Source: Betaproteobacteria bacterium
GTDB lineage: Bacteria; Pseudomonadota; Gammaproteobacteria; Burkholderiales; SG8-39
Length of the DNA stretch: 6,627 nt
Assembly (NCBI GenBank): GCA_012274205.1
Contig: JAAOZY010000052.1
Coordinates: 1 to 6,627 of the forward strand
Reading direction: 5' to 3'
Shown in pieces: positions 6,017-6,627 of this stretch; position 1 is the stretch's first letter; each line of letters opens with the position of its first letter. Both the position numbers and the translations under genes were made by a program. The notes below the pieces were generated by a model that was not told the DNA's origin, did not search any database, and saw only the letters and a program-made list of their open reading frames with translations.

Positions 6017-6627
6017 TCACCGCGGATGCACCACCACCGGCAACTCGGAATAGCCTTTGACGAAGCTGGAGTAGATGCGTTTCGGCTCGCCCACCACCTC
6101 GATCATGCGGAAGCGGCGCATGATTTCCTCCCACACGATGCGCAGCTGCATCTCGGCCAGGCGGTTGCCCATGCAGCGGTGGATGCCAAAGCCGAAGCTC
6201 AGGTGCTGGCGCGCATTGGGGCGGTCGATCAGGAATTCATTGGCGCGTGCTATCGCCTCGTCGTCGCGATTGCCCGAGGCGTACCACATGACAACCTTGT
6301 CGCCCGCCTTGATGGTCTTGCCGCGCAGCACCGTGTCCACTTTCGCCGTGCGGCGCATGTGCGCGAGCGGCGTCTGCCAGCGGACGATCTCCGACACCAT
6401 GTTGGGAATCAAGCCGGGGTTGTCGCGCAGCTTCTGATATTCGCCCGGATTTTCGTTCAGGGCGAGCACCCCGCCGGAGATCGAATTGCGCGTGGTGTCG
6501 TTGCCGCCCACGATCAGCAGAATGACGTTGCCCAGGTATTCGGTCGGTGACATGTTGCGCGTCGCCTCGCCGTGGGCCAGCATGGATATCAGGTCGTTGC
6601 CGGGCTCGCGGTTCACGCGCTCGTTCC
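6017..6627 (-). CDS. Cytochrome P450, CYP153-type, C-terminal half (5' end outside window)
   Basis: The frame reads leftward from the window edge to the TGA at 6017-6019 and gives about 202 complete codons. A P450 of this type is about 420-470 residues, so a bit more than the N-terminal half is missing. Hallmarks in order are the I-helix LLIVGGNDTTRNS (oxygen activation, Thr pair), the K-helix ExxR in SEIVRWQTPLAHMRRTA, VVMWYASGNRDDEAI, and the heme-binding loop FGFGIHRCMGNRLAEMQ, with the ligand Cys at codon 6173-6175. The combination GGNDTTRNS, RWQTPLAHMRRTA, VVMWY-SGNRD and FVKGYSELPV is what I recall for bacterial CYP153. These are soluble class I enzymes that hydroxylate the terminal carbon of medium-chain alkanes or fatty acids using ferredoxin and ferredoxin reductase. 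No reductase domain is fused at the C-terminus, and partner genes are not in the window. The GTG at 6614-6616 is internal. The CYP153 assignment is strong but the substrate is unproven. Confidence 0.93.
   Translation of the reverse strand, partial: NERVNREPGNDLISMLAHGEATRNMSPTEYLGNVILLIVGGNDTTRNSISGGVLALNENPGEYQKLRDNPGLIPNMVSEIVRWQTPLAHMRRTAKVDTVLRGKTIKAGDKVVMWYASGNRDDEAIARANEFLIDRPNARQHLSFGFGIHRCMGNRLAEMQLRIVWEEIMRRFRMIEVVGEPKRIYSSFVKGYSELPVVVHPR

Noticed and set aside
5608..6060. Plus-strand open frame running through the tRNA
   Set aside because: It contains the whole tRNA-Ser and is Arg-rich without motifs; a chance frame.
6026..6550. 174-codon plus-strand open frame within the P450
   Set aside because: Antisense shadow of the P450, whose heme-binding, ExxR and I-helix motifs are unmistakable.

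Overview
The window is GC-rich (roughly 65% by eye) and densely packed, and looks like chromosomal DNA of a Gram-negative proteobacterium. It encodes an LPS-heptose epimerase, a secreted protein with a signal peptide, and a tRNA with a genome-encoded CCA end. The run hldD - cysM - PolB-type exonuclease - rlmD, plus protein similarity from memory, points to Betaproteobacteria. That taxonomic call is an inference; no database search was possible.

Layout. (1) Positions 1-3642, plus strand: a tightly coupled cluster. It holds the 3' two-thirds of hldD (ADP-glyceromanno-heptose 6-epimerase), cysM (cysteine synthase B), a PolB-like DEDDy 3'-5' exonuclease and rlmD (23S rRNA m5U1939 methyltransferase). 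The first two junctions overlap (ATGA and TGATG) and the third has a 4-nt gap, so a single transcript with translational coupling is likely. (2) Positions 3643-3800: the gap between converging genes, with two back-to-back hairpins. The second is a textbook bidirectional terminator. (3) Positions 3801-4499, minus strand: a YccA/Bax-inhibitor-1 family inner-membrane protein. (4) Positions 4500-4802: a 303-bp divergent intergenic region with a plausible yccA promoter. (5) Positions 4803-5774, plus strand: an exported protein with a ClpP/crotonase-like core (candidate Ser and His, two flanking Cys) and a low-complexity Ala/Pro/Gly tail; function unknown. (6) Positions 5775-6012: a tRNA-Ser(UGA) preceded by an extended -10 promoter candidate. 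(7) Positions 6017-6627, minus strand: the C-terminal half of a cytochrome P450 of CYP153 type (alkane/fatty-acid terminal hydroxylase class), ending only 4 bp from the tRNA 3' end.

How the genes fit together: the first cluster mixes envelope (heptose), sulfur assimilation and nucleic-acid functions, so it reads as a conserved housekeeping operon rather than one pathway. yccA and the secreted ClpP-like protein are divergent and both touch on envelope proteolysis, but a functional link is only a guess. The CYP153 gene is the one accessory-looking metabolic gene, and it sits at a tRNA, a common site of genome plasticity. I see no CRISPR array, insertion sequence or obvious new multi-gene system. 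The least characterised items are the secreted ClpP-like protein and the PolB-like exonuclease.
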